Assembly: GCA_964471235.1 (NCBI GenBank)
Contig: CAYYGL010000004.1
Span: forward strand, 1-57,016
Direction of reading: 5' to 3'
From: CAYYGL01 sp964471235
GTDB lineage: Bacteria; Calditrichota; Calditrichia; RBG-13-44-9; J075
Length of the DNA stretch: 57,016 nucleotides
The translations under genes and the position numbers were made by a program. The notes under the pieces were generated by a model. The model was not told the origin of the DNA and did no database searches. It worked only from the letters and a program-made list of their open reading frames with translations. Shown one piece after another: positions 38,801 to 44,956 of this stretch (positions are counted from its first letter, which is position 1; each line of letters starts with the position of its first letter).

Positions 38801-41800
38801 CCGGGTAACGGCATTCCCGTTTTTGTTGGTTGTATCGGAAAACACCGAAAGGGTCTGATTGCTGGCGCCAACCGGAAAAGATATGATAGACCAACTGACA
38901 ATTACCCCGGGGACCGGGTTTGCCAGCGAGTCTAGCACCAGCACCTTAAAGTCGAAGGTTAAATCGGTATCCACCGTGCCGATACCGGTATCCGGTTGAA
39001 CGGCACTCAATGTGGTCGCCGTTCCGGAAGTAACCAGGGCATAATATTTTACGGTATCGGGTCGGGTCGTTTCGGCAACGAAGATTGCCAGGCTGTCGGT
39101 CGTTGGTGTGGAATGCACCGTCCAGGCGGTAGAGGCAATCCCCAGGGCGTTGGTAGTGGCGGTTGCCGGGGAAACGCTGCCGCCTCCCTGGGGGACAAAG
39201 TGCACAGTGTGATTGGGCACCGGGTTACCAAATGCATCCAGCACCTGGATTTCAATATCGTTGGGCACCCGGGAGTTTACCGGCGCTGCCTGGCTGTCTA
39301 ATGCTGCAAATTTTACCAGTGAATCCGCCGTTCCTGCCAGCACCGTAATGGTAGAAGTGATGTCTGTTAAACTTCCCCCATTTTGAGTCGCCCGCACCAC
39401 GGCACTACCCACGGAATCCACCGTTAGCAGATTAAATGTTGAGGGATTCGCCTGGGAGAAAAAACCGATTGAAGCGCCTTCCAGTGACCAGTTGGATGTA
39501 ACGGTGGAAATAAAGTTGTTATCGCTATCATATCCCCCCACAAACAAGGTGGTATCGAGCCCGGCATGTAACGTAACCGTATCCACTTCGATGCCGCTTC
39601 CGGTGGCATTGTTTTGAATTCGAACATCCGCTAACGCCCCGGGCTGGATGGTGATCAGCGCTGTCGTGTCATCTTTCACCCCCACACCGGTCTGGGTGAA
39701 AATTCTGCCCGATTGCACGGTAGAAGGGTTAAAGACAATGGAGGAAGCCGGCCCGGCAGGAACCCCGGTTAACCCGATGCTGCCCCAGGTTACCGTAGTG
39801 TCACTGATGAAATTCCCCTGGGCATCATAACCTGCGGCGTACAAAGTGATGGTGGTATCGGCAGTGATGGTCAACGGCAGGGAGTTATAAGCGATGCCCC
39901 CGTTGTTTGCTGCATTACGGATTACAATCGAATCGATCGCACTGCCATTCACCGTAAACAACCCGGTTTGATCGGAAATTGTCGTATCACTGACTGCTTT
40001 AGTGGTGACCACCCCGGAACCGGTTTGAAGAGCCGTGAATGTAACCTGCCGGGCGCCGTTCAGGGTCGGTAGCCCATTGTTAAATTGCCCCAGGGAGGAA
40101 TTATTGAGCGTCCAATTGCTGGAAACGGTGGCGATGCGGTTATTGTCAGCATCATATCCCACGGCAAACATGGTTAGTGTTTGCCCGGCAGTGAAAGTAC
40201 GATTTCCAACTTCGGTTGCAGCGTTTAGACTATCCGTTTGGATTTTCAGGGATGCCAGTGCCCCGGTGGTAATGGTAAGGACCCCGGTAGTATCTTTGAT
40301 GATTTTCGGAGTCGTGGGAATGGAAACGAACAAACGCCCGCTACCCAGAGAATCGGGATCGAAAGTGAGAGAGGCTCCGGTAAAAGGAAAGGTGACCGGT
40401 GGAGTCGGCTGAAGATTTCCGGATGCCAACTTCCACACCGATGAATCGATATCATTGATGTAATTGCCGTTGCGATCGTAGCCGGCGGCATAAAGCACCA
40501 TAATGGCTGTAGAAGAGAAAGTGCTGTCAAAATTACTCAGCAAAATCCCTTTATTACCGGCTTGAGAGCGGAGCCGCAATTCTGCCAGGCTGGCGGGTAA
40601 AATCTGAATGCTGTTCGATACCCCCTGGCGGCTGGGGTCGCTTACCAGAGATGCCTGGGCAACAAAACTTCCGGCAGTTAAATCGCGAACGTCAACAGTA
40701 TCCAGTGAATCGCTGCTGAATGTGAATGTGGTGGTCGGAATTGTACCCCCGGGGAGAAAAAATTGTGCCGTGGCGCTGCCAATAGCAGACATCTGGTATT
40801 GTTGAGAATTCAGTACCCCGTTGCCATATACATCCAGGGCTTTGATTTGTATCTGTATCCGGCTTCCGGCAGTATCGGGAACAGTGCTTAACAGGGTTAG
40901 CTGGAAATTGCTAATCGGTCCTGCCTTGAGGGGAATCAAAATGGTATCCAACACCGAAGTGCCGTAACTCACCTGAATACTGTCTCGTAAAAAGCTGGTT
41001 AAAGTGGAAGCGCGATAGCTTGCCTCGGCTATTCCATTGGTGTTGGTACGATCAAAAAGGGTATCCAACTGGTTGAGGTTAAAACGGCTGTCACCATTCA
41101 ATAAACGAAAAAGCACCAGGCTGTCGGGATGAATATTTCCATAAATATCCTGCAATTTTACACTGAGTAATCTTGACGTCCCCACTGTGATGGAATCGAT
41201 TGCCGATAGAACCACGAAATGATTCGGGGCAGCCGGTTGCACGGTGATGGAAGGGCTTTGCTTACTGGCAGTGCCGCTTAAGTTTTGCGCCAGCACAAAG
41301 AAGGTTTCTGCCACGGTATCGGTTACAGTAAAATTCACCGAACTCTGGTTCACGAAAGTGAGAGTATCATTGGGGGAAAACGTAACGCCGGTGCCGGAAA
41401 GGCTGGTGAGCACCACCTTCTGGGAATTAACCACCGGGTTTCCGTTGGTATCTACGGCGGTCAGGGTAAAAGCAACTCCGCTTCCGGCAGTGGTGGTCTG
41501 GGATGTTGCCGGATTGAATTGGTAACTGGAGACAGCATTCGCCTGGAGGGGAAGAATGATGGTGGTGGAAAGTGCCCCAATAGAGACCTGGATGGTATCG
41601 CCCACAAAACTGGTTAAACTGCTGGCGGTAAAAGTGGCTTCTCCCACCCCGGAAGTGTTGGTTAAGACGATGATGGAATCCAGACCATTACTAAAGGTGC
41701 CATCGCCGGCACTGATTTTTTTGAATTTCAGGGAACTGTCCGGATGCACATTGCCGTATTGGTCTTCCACCCGAACCTGCAAGAGCCGGGAAGTGCCCAC

Positions 41801-43954
41801 GGTAATCGGTGCGGTGGAGGAGAGCGTCACCAGGCTTGCCGGGGCAGCCGGTTGCACGGTGATGGAAGGGCTTTGCTTACTGGCAGTGCCGCTTAAGTTT
41901 TGCGCCAGCACAAAGAAGGTTTCTGCCACGGTATCGGTTACAGTAAAATTCACCGAACTCTGGTTCACGAAAGTGAGAGTATCATTGGGGGAAAACGTAA
42001 CGCCGGTGCCGGAAAGGCTGGTGAGCACCACCTTCTGGGAATTAACCACCGGGTTTCCGTTGGTATCTACGGCGGTCAGGGTAAAAGCAACTCCGCTTCC
42101 GGCAGTGGTGGTCTGGGATGTTGCCGGATTGAATTGGTAACTGGAGACAGCATTCGCCTGGAGGGGAAGAATGATGGTGGTGGAAAGTGCCCCAATAGAG
42201 ACCTGGATGGTATCGCCCACAAAACTGGTTAAACTGCTGGCGGTAAAAGTGGCTTCTCCCACCCCGGAAGTGTTGGTTAAGACGATGATGGAATCCAGAC
42301 CATTACTAAAGGTGCCATCGCCGGCACTGATTTTTTTGAATTTCAGGGAACTGTCCGGATGCACATTGCCGTATTGGTCTTCCACCCGAACCTGCAAGAG
42401 CCGGGAAGTGCCCACGGTAATTGGTGCGGTGGAGGAGAGCGTTACCAGGCTTGCCGGGGCAGCCGGTTTGATCTTCTGAATACCGCTTAATCCGGTTGCA
42501 TTCGTGTTGAGAACATTCTCCGCCAGTACCCGAAAATTCTCCACAACTGTATCGGAGATGGAAAACATAATTGTATCACTATTATTAAATGCCACGGGTG
42601 TGCCCCGGCTAAAAACCACTGTATTACTGCCAATTGCGGAAAGATTCACACTTTCAGTGTTTGTTACCGGATTGTTATATTGATCAAGGGCCTGGAGGGT
42701 AAAGGTTTTGCTTGCCCCTGCCAGAAAGGAATCCACCCCGGTCGGAGTAAACACATAATGATCAATTGAATTGGCTACTATCGAGAATTCTTTTTGGGTC
42801 AAGACACCCTGAGAGGGATGTAACTCGGCATATAAGTCCGTGCGAAAATGAAAAATACCGGGTGAAGTGGGAATATTTTCCTGGAACACAATGGAAATCG
42901 AATCACGGACCGCAAACGCGGTGGTACGAATGAACAAACTATCGGTGGCGTTGTCATAATACCAGGTGGCATGAGGACCTTCCAACCCCAATTGTTTGGG
43001 AGAAAGCAAGGTATCCAGGATGAAAAACGGTTGCCCATCCACCACCACGGACGTTACGGTGATGGGGTCTGTCACGGCGGTGTTAATTTCATTTTTGATG
43101 CGTAAAACATCTGCTTTACCCATCCGTTCCAGGGAATCTGCTAAGAGCTGAAACTGAACATTGTTAACCGTATAACGAAACGATTGAGGACTGGTACCGG
43201 GAGCCACTACAATTGGAGTTAGCGTTGAAGTGGCAAGTAAATTATCGGAGGGATAAAACAGTACCGCTAACCCCTGGCTTAAAGAAGCCGTGTTAACGGA
43301 GTATTGCAGGCTGTCAAAAGTAGCGGCTTCGAATTTCAATCCGATGGTTGCACTGCTGCCGCGTTCTTCGGCGGTTAATCCTCCCAACTCCAAATATTGG
43401 AACTTGATTAAATTCGTCGTCTCGTAGAGAACAATTTCAAAAGTTAACGGACCTACCGAACCGCCCGGGATAAGCAAACTTATATTTTGATACTCAATAA
43501 CCGCTTTGCGGTAGGGTTTGACGCCTTTTACCTCAAAATAAACGTTCCCAAAAGTGCCCACGCTCAAAGAATCCCAAAAAACCGCAATAACCGAATCTAA
43601 AACACCGGTTCGATTTAAGTTGTTGTTGGAAGGGAAACTGGTGGCACCATAATTGTGAAAAGTGATATACCCGTTGTCACTCACGTAAAAAGTACTATAA
43701 GAGCGGTTATAAAAATTGAATGAAAAATCAACCGGCAACGTCACGGTATACATGGTATCGGGGTCCGGGGCTGTGGAAAGCAGTGTTGCCCCGGGATCAG
43801 CCGAGATTTCTATCCAAGCAAAGAGTACATCTTGGCTGTCTGCCCAGGTGAAACCCTTGGTGGAAGGTTGCCCCTTGTTTGCCCAAATGAGGTTTGTCCC
43901 CACTAAAAGTATGATGATACAGAAAGAAAAGAGTTGGTATCCCACCCGTTTCAT
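26834..43954 (-). CDS. Giant multidomain secreted surface protein (5,706 residues)
   Basis: In order this protein has a signal peptide (1-25); a nidogen-like beta domain (about 26-260) with YITFHNYG and VIAVFWDSL; a domain related to the upstream small protein (about 275-395); bacterial Ig-like Big_1-type repeats (about 395-1950), including two nearly identical 205-residue units; many CARDB-type repeats of 130-150 residues (about 1950-4340); repeats with an LPPGF-type motif (about 4340-5350), two of which carry long inserts; and a FlgD-like C-terminal domain (5596-5706, NYPNPFG, ending KVVFIK) as in type IX secretion substrates. The frame is open over 17 kb. AAGGAG lies 11 bases before the ATG. 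An adhesin or surface filament is likely. The exact repeat count was not computed. Confidence 0.9.
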   Translation of the reverse strand: MKRVGYQLFSFCIIILLVGTNLIWANKGQPSTKGFTWADSQDVLFAWIEISADPGATLLSTAPDPDTMYTVTLPVDFSFNFYNRSYSTFYVSDNGYITFHNYGATSFPSNNNLNRTGVLDSVIAVFWDSLSVGTFGNVYFEVKGVKPYRKAVIEYQNISLLIPGGSVGPLTFEIVLYETTNLIKFQYLELGGLTAEERGSSATIGLKFEAATFDSLQYSVNTASLSQGLAVLFYPSDNLLATSTLTPIVVAPGTSPQSFRYTVNNVQFQLLADSLERMGKADVLRIKNEINTAVTDPITVTSVVVDGQPFFILDTLLSPKQLGLEGPHATWYYDNATDSLFIRTTAFAVRDSISIVFQENIPTSPGIFHFRTDLYAELHPSQGVLTQKEFSIVANSIDHYVFTPTGVDSFLAGASKTFTLQALDQYNNPVTNTESVNLSAIGSNTVVFSRGTPVAFNNSDTIMFSISDTVVENFRVLAENVLNTNATGLSGIQKIKPAAPASLVTLSSTAPITVGTSRLLQVRVEDQYGNVHPDSSLKFKKISAGDGTFSNGLDSIIVLTNTSGVGEATFTASSLTSFVGDTIQVSIGALSTTIILPLQANAVSSYQFNPATSQTTTAGSGVAFTLTAVDTNGNPVVNSQKVVLTSLSGTGVTFSPNDTLTFVNQSSVNFTVTDTVAETFFVLAQNLSGTASKQSPSITVQPAAPASLVTLSSTAPITVGTSRLLQVRVEDQYGNVHPDSSLKFKKISAGDGTFSNGLDSIIVLTNTSGVGEATFTASSLTSFVGDTIQVSIGALSTTIILPLQANAVSSYQFNPATSQTTTAGSGVAFTLTAVDTNGNPVVNSQKVVLTSLSGTGVTFSPNDTLTFVNQSSVNFTVTDTVAETFFVLAQNLSGTASKQSPSITVQPAAPNHFVVLSAIDSITVGTSRLLSVKLQDIYGNIHPDSLVLFRLLNGDSRFNLNQLDTLFDRTNTNGIAEASYRASTLTSFLRDSIQVSYGTSVLDTILIPLKAGPISNFQLTLLSTVPDTAGSRIQIQIKALDVYGNGVLNSQQYQMSAIGSATAQFFLPGGTIPTTTFTFSSDSLDTVDVRDLTAGSFVAQASLVSDPSRQGVSNSIQILPASLAELRLRSQAGNKGILLSNFDSTFSSTAIMVLYAAGYDRNGNYINDIDSSVWKLASGNLQPTPPVTFPFTGASLTFDPDSLGSGRLFVSIPTTPKIIKDTTGVLTITTGALASLKIQTDSLNAATEVGNRTFTAGQTLTMFAVGYDADNNRIATVSSNWTLNNSSLGQFNNGLPTLNGARQVTFTALQTGSGVVTTKAVSDTTISDQTGLFTVNGSAIDSIVIRNAANNGGIAYNSLPLTITADTTITLYAAGYDAQGNFISDTTVTWGSIGLTGVPAGPASSIVFNPSTVQSGRIFTQTGVGVKDDTTALITIQPGALADVRIQNNATGSGIEVDTVTLHAGLDTTLFVGGYDSDNNFISTVTSNWSLEGASIGFFSQANPSTFNLLTVDSVGSAVVRATQNGGSLTDITSTITVLAGTADSLVKFAALDSQAAPVNSRVPNDIEIQVLDAFGNPVPNHTVHFVPQGGGSVSPATATTNALGIASTAWTVHSTPTTDSLAIFVAETTRPDTVKYYALVTSGTATTLSAVQPDTGIGTVDTDLTFDFKVLVLDSLANPVPGVIVSWSIISFPVGASNQTLSVFSDTTNKNGNAVTRLHLGTKAGTYIVRASTATTTPNFVDFYGIAQADTASQITVIFGNSQSDTINHTLIDSIKFKVADRFSNIVSNQTVVFNPLQGSVNPTTAASNASGVVATAWTLGSLAGTQQLTASLQSSPTVVSDTVTATALPGLPATLSLVTMRKLPNDSIAAVSGENVTTVLQVQDIHGNKVSGASVKFQSLPGYNVLFESSQLTTNSNGQVTNVVKTDVDSSRSFFRALIPGTDTLNLHIFHLSYVNGSLLPVAASPGDTVAFQVQLQNNSPFPVILDTASTRFRFNDGLHTFSAALHGAVTIPALSAGTLNFDSAVINSNFTNTGYAPEVFVKGSGADSLLSGSVFLPSNVLSIFKVEITQLTATTTNVARGDTFLVTVFVNNLGPDTVTVNTLTLSATQIPPANFIPPASFGTLLPNSVNNQFVFQAIVPINAALGSDTINAQLTGTDQNGLTVFAGSATSPLIYTIKSNALLSLQSISPTTVTNGDTFSLQMQLLNTGQFTAVLNPDSSVLTFGSDVIPLSQGYSVPPGVGPPDAITATFAAHGITSLANAVPYPAQLRLYGTENGALLDTTLVLSDSFRVQNPPNVIVSLLNVVPDTTSQNQDSVITRLVLLNSGALNAPAVISKPDSITLSTTQLSAITPSSASLGLFPITLKGDSSTQVIEFVHSLSQTYPTGVDTARVQYSFTDNNSSHLYQSSPANFDVYQVLSRSQLTLIANSDTLSPKTVVPGQSGVRFTFSIRNDGQAPAIINNGDVSVQFNNPHTITLVSPTLPDTLKELATRKFVYDITVANNATIGIDPVDVAISYADSFSGKIYSDVQANDLDTLTILTAPDSQNVQIQFVSIIPVNVNQGQTGISAVVRLQNLSQSTVWIDSLFLVMSRGGISQNLNTIPGTIPPNGAQNFSFTLTVADTTSPGTVGVDASYTATDMTSGTVFSHTGALVSDTVNVLIPANFTFTPIVISPDTVSEGQSGISVTATLVNGNSNTSAADITALQLSFDQGAGDITAVLQNPVPLPTVPGGDSVQVQFSLSIADPATFLGLLNVNMIATGLDQTDSRTFADTSLTPATMVIQQKGQIVVDSVRTAVTQAVPGQGNIPVEVFFRNPGQAAVDITPSGSQLYFNGTTANFFQNLDSLGSDPLAGGLSDTAFFTISVLDNAPLGSYAVTAKISGVESNTGIAVSDSAATVSEIDSISVVTPGDLRLLSVVSPFDSVSIGSDSVTVAARVKNFGSSTVKVDSLKLTFTSGIYQFGDTTFTPPIFLTSGGTMLVNFPVTVPAGNTPQSHVVIDGEVYGSDLTSGNVLSDLNADTVDVWQLVTPGNLILQSIAPDSVSNGETVSFVATVQNTGQANLTLSATGTILQLKDNSDADMVQTALGHTQFVAGNSTVSLTFPTVTVNNFTPGVLPANLFANNYQENGFTRSDTLISNAISVFDSALVVIDSTLAPGTISQDMNIPVDIFLRNNGANNAVAVIDSVVISTFNFRQTINNNIPANNTLHLLVSPLVDTTFSGLVNYSVDVYWHDPFIAHRNVVSALKSVTVLRKAVLQITNITHPAQVTAGQTSIPVSVTVSNTGEITALMDTITFQPTIGLYQVTPPAAFPNIAPGENQTYHFTIDVFPNSATGVDSIGIAASGTDSISSTLITGTSSYNWTIEGPSDVQILSVVPSQSTVSQGQQSIPVNIIFKNFGGSSTRIDSSTLVFRNGNINYTRSDTGNVGLIVPPGIQDTLRLLVDVDPAATTGNDILDAKAFFTDLVSGVPDSVTSANTTGSWSVQQRPIIAVPQLSINADTASTGENNLILSFQVNNTGGSTPTATAKIDSIQLVVNGLVNDSSNITFVPQFSLPVNLANNSSLNFNYNLGVRATALSGQYIFAATVFYKDLNDNSAFNLPAAAGASDTLTVQQRARLSITRMVINPDSAVTGQNNVAITITGKNTGEAAAKLISSNLIQHNSNFSASLQTIGFPFTLQQHDSIDVLYLVNVPNLVLTNPDSLIHFGATLQGTDVNSGGSLTTQRDSLSILTVVKPANISFDTLLSTSSYNLGDTAQVSIRVFNNGGGTLILNSATQLRLEKVGDPTTVVIAPIDTNLSTLRMAGGDTALVFSQKVVMTKSGTFRLFLDAEGTVFQQSYSQVLNTQTNINIGGDIFINQVTLDDPDGQVFPGQDSINVFVKVINNSLTSTIDAATLTFTYVDNGQVLGIIPVRLDTLTQIPPTGANGVNLQWYFNVPITRTGDVRMTVNIDLNGNTINIFDNSTIFTIVSGVTLSYLNTSITPDTVVQGEGVSFQATFLNSGNTSLLVNPDSSFLQFTDGNGHLYQAFVNGNFTIVGTTDTIPDSSVVSFSLASVDTAFLSGLYPVDFTLKGTLPNGDIFKGFTTSAPNQVRVIDEARLTVDSIDVLPTTIIAGQTNVAVRYYLRNSGTSPASLTQAASEFVTATDSSITNQWIAVSQSHPIPFNLAGGDTSIFIRRFNVSQAIDTGLVKARINLTYNDTRKPNDSKQFSNNAVFDSVRVLQPSSILIDSLTLVNVPNAANHTVNYGQAYDLALKLRNTGSDDLHQIVVELLANEVSILLDTLTAVLPSGGTLQTNYSFTAGTISETISYRAVLRQAISVTSGTPVTIDQPLDNIENVTVQEPTRLTLSAVASGDSLYSIGQVFTIRFTITTTGESPFDSGRVEINLPSNYTLDAANPDSQITISPTSLSGSWQVVALDTTVGASDIITINYPSLPTDLNTNTPVDTANSQADVAVQTVPVAAIQVASIQLTAPPGATDDTLSSGQQFRLRARFNFIGNVAPQNRRAFIVLPPGFLAVDSLDKRISGDSAHWNIAVDNNAGLSALNKLPGRRNQPASLNINRSLLENARGGMQSELEHGSGLPGEASGKESMLIQQYVLQVKATARDGNSQQPISDSLDHIVQVVDQARMVIHAEIADPPGARLGTISTSQTFEVRIWVDNIGEAGVDPDSLNFATVIVPPDFTIEGRNPGESQPITLLTGLSNAAVVRVIAPDTIPAVQPLIQVRLDSATYDENSNRRATIQDGLASLNITVEKKATLSIDNLATDIQPVARNQVFNLQGQLVNSGDADVEPGDTVYVQLDADPAAFQLLNPATNIQPVKLVNKQATVSWQMQSKIDAPFGAYPIIATIIDSLSYDEHNYPDSSVFTLKGQDSVTVNVVDVGTVSITEAYLNTPGTDSLTASTRQTIRVVAKTQFQGTFTNQNATLLLPSIFTIDSLTAPIVNDSVSWNLPIPDSVTVGFTQLTVKVRGTSQVNGQVLTATQQLYLRVKQRAALVLSSQITGGAIDNTVSFGQEFVYQAVISNLGEVGVLPGSPAKVKVSFGDSLQLIQGSLPEQDFTIDQPVVWHFRAINNPKMASLKKRIKTLQHETTRIIRETRRLKLQKAMVEGEVLDTRRNELKQRQQEVETELSRLYSQLSGIIDSSYIRVQITAVPLDSNALTPADTVVGTNHTTIFIAERPTINISDVQLPLTWSTHQSGEVALTIQSPSNVINRSAQLVLPPGFSYTNPADSVKYFGQNTTVSWTILAPPAISQGTLTENLHIDVSGNDQFNDTVTVVQSLDTLITIQQEAKLDLRLASGATITTRQISRNKEFTIRARIERQGAAGISGNTRVRLYDPSHSFQFVDNDSIKVFDNIPNIVNVSWRLRAPDININSAILGIGFIQLPIDENTQQPVALLNDSVTVVVNLVSNRLQVDTFAVERASNNFVQGTPNVPVYGLIVRNPNAFDKIFVRGLTLSVREDPGDSLVVDYRNLINRVRLVRASYYFNQLAKISVRDILGEVAMDTASNPFTLHINPPDTSVAGETDSLMILIDLADKTLNRKFLMRLEDMDAFQIVEGDIIPVEVVDFNGVPLQGFFSKFTSEPLTVLSPDPAKFFGNYPNPFGLDTKIPGAPRGTTRFTFLMKEDGEVDLRIYTLLGGLVWSSGVIDNLAKGSHTGNELLWDGKNGRGRYVVNGVYVAVLRIRYRSGQSEVFKTKVVFIK
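41226..41840. repeat. 615-bp tandem unit, copy A (inside giant gene)
   Basis: This unit encodes 205 residues made of two Ig-like modules and is followed directly by copy B with an offset of exactly 615 bases. By eye the copies differ only near their ends (for example AATCGG versus AATTGG, CGTCACC versus CGTTACC). The unit is a multiple of three, so the reading frame is kept. Confidence 0.9.
41841..42455. repeat. 615-bp tandem unit, copy B (inside giant gene)
   Basis: This is the second copy, coding for about residues 500-705 of the giant protein. Sequence just beyond 42455 still matches the start of a unit for a few bases and then diverges. Near-identity suggests a recent duplication or gene conversion, or possibly an assembly effect. 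Confidence 0.9.
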
Positions 43955-43957
43955 ACG

Positions 43958-44476
43958 CTATTTCGCTCCTTTTATCTCTATGTTCACTTGACTCACCGGT
44001 GATGAATTGGTCGGGATCGTCGCCGGATACGTTGAAGTTTGGTATACTGTTAAAGAGAGTTGACCTTCTGTAAATTGCAAAGGAGAAATCAATAACCGTA
44101 GTTGATCGCCGGCGGAAAGGCGTTTAAGAAATGGTTCGATCGCCAGGGATAAAACACCGGTCGTTTTATCGTAATACCAATGAATTCCCCTGTTGCCAGA
44201 TGACATCAGTGTTGCACTATTGCGCAGCCATAATTTTTCACCATTCAGGTAGGCATGGGTAAGAACCAACTGGTGCCCGCCGGTATCTTGTACTGCCAGC
44301 ACCTTTCCTGTACCGGATAACTGCTGGTTATTGATAATAATCTCTATGCCTTTAGACAAATCGCTACGGTCGATTGACTTCCGTTGCTGGGCAACCCCAC
44401 TACCTATCAGCAACATCAGTAATAAAAAGATGCCTTTATAAGCTGAAATCGAAATTTCAGGATATAGCTGTTTCAT
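43958..44476 (-). CDS. Small exported protein upstream of the giant gene
   Basis: This 172-residue protein has a signal peptide (GIFLLLMLLIGSGVAQQ) and a beta-rich domain. The longer frame starting at 44656 would put 60 unlikely residues before the signal peptide; GGAAGAG lies 6-7 bases before the ATG at 44476. It ends 3 bases before the giant gene's start, so the two are surely co-transcribed and perhaps coupled. Its WYYDKTTGVLSL segment parallels WYYDNATDSLFI in the giant protein's residue 275-395 domain, so it is probably a stand-alone copy of that domain. The function is unknown; a partner or cap of the surface protein is a guess. Confidence 0.7.
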   Translation of the reverse strand: MKQLYPEISISAYKGIFLLLMLLIGSGVAQQRKSIDRSDLSKGIEIIINNQQLSGTGKVLAVQDTGGHQLVLTHAYLNGEKLWLRNSATLMSSGNRGIHWYYDKTTGVLSLAIEPFLKRLSAGDQLRLLISPLQFTEGQLSLTVYQTSTYPATIPTNSSPVSQVNIEIKGAK

Positions 44477-44726
44477 AATAACTCTTCCATGTAATTTAAA
44501 ACTGGTTTGAAAAATGAATTGGGATGGTGAAAAAATCCGAGTTTGAGAAGAGGTAACGTCTGGTGACAAAAAAAAATTATTACCCCCGAAATAAATAGGA
44601 TGTTGAATTAAACATCGGATTCCTGAAATCTTATACTGCTTTTTGGGAAAGATCATGACTAACCACTTTGGAGACCCTTGGGTAAAACTGAACTGTAAAA
44701 GTTATTGGAAGTTCCCCCTCGCTATG

Positions 44727-44740
44727 GTGATAGCTATCAC
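44727..44740. promoter_or_regulatory. CRP-like palindrome upstream of the giant-protein unit
   Basis: GTGATAGCTATCAC is a perfect 14-bp palindrome. On the minus strand it reads TTGTGATAGCTATCACC, close to the CRP-type consensus TGTGA-N6-TCACA. It lies 251 bases before the start of the 172-residue gene. Elsewhere 44477-44956 contains only a poly-A stretch and no further gene. Confidence 0.4.
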
Positions 44741-44956
44741 AAGAAATCCTTATGAAAGCCTTATTCCTATTGGTTTGCCTGGATTCCTCGCTTTTGGCAC
44801 CCCTCACCGGTATAATGATTGCAATACGTTTTCTTTTCGCTTTAGGAACCAGCTCGTATAAGCTATTCGCGATCCATCTCGAAAACATCCTTTTGTTCTG
44901 GTTTTGCAAGTTACTTCCGGCGAGACAACCATATTGTTTTTTTGAACCGGGGTGGA

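Noticed and set aside
41226..42455. Tandem repeat considered as a CRISPR-like or satellite array.
   Set aside because: Units are 615 bp, in frame and coding; there are no short repeats with spacers.
26834..43954. Many plus-strand ORFs of 60-190 codons inside the giant gene, including 41556-42140.
   Set aside because: They are antisense frames of a real coding region, have no recognised domains, and some appear twice only because of the 615-bp tandem repeat.
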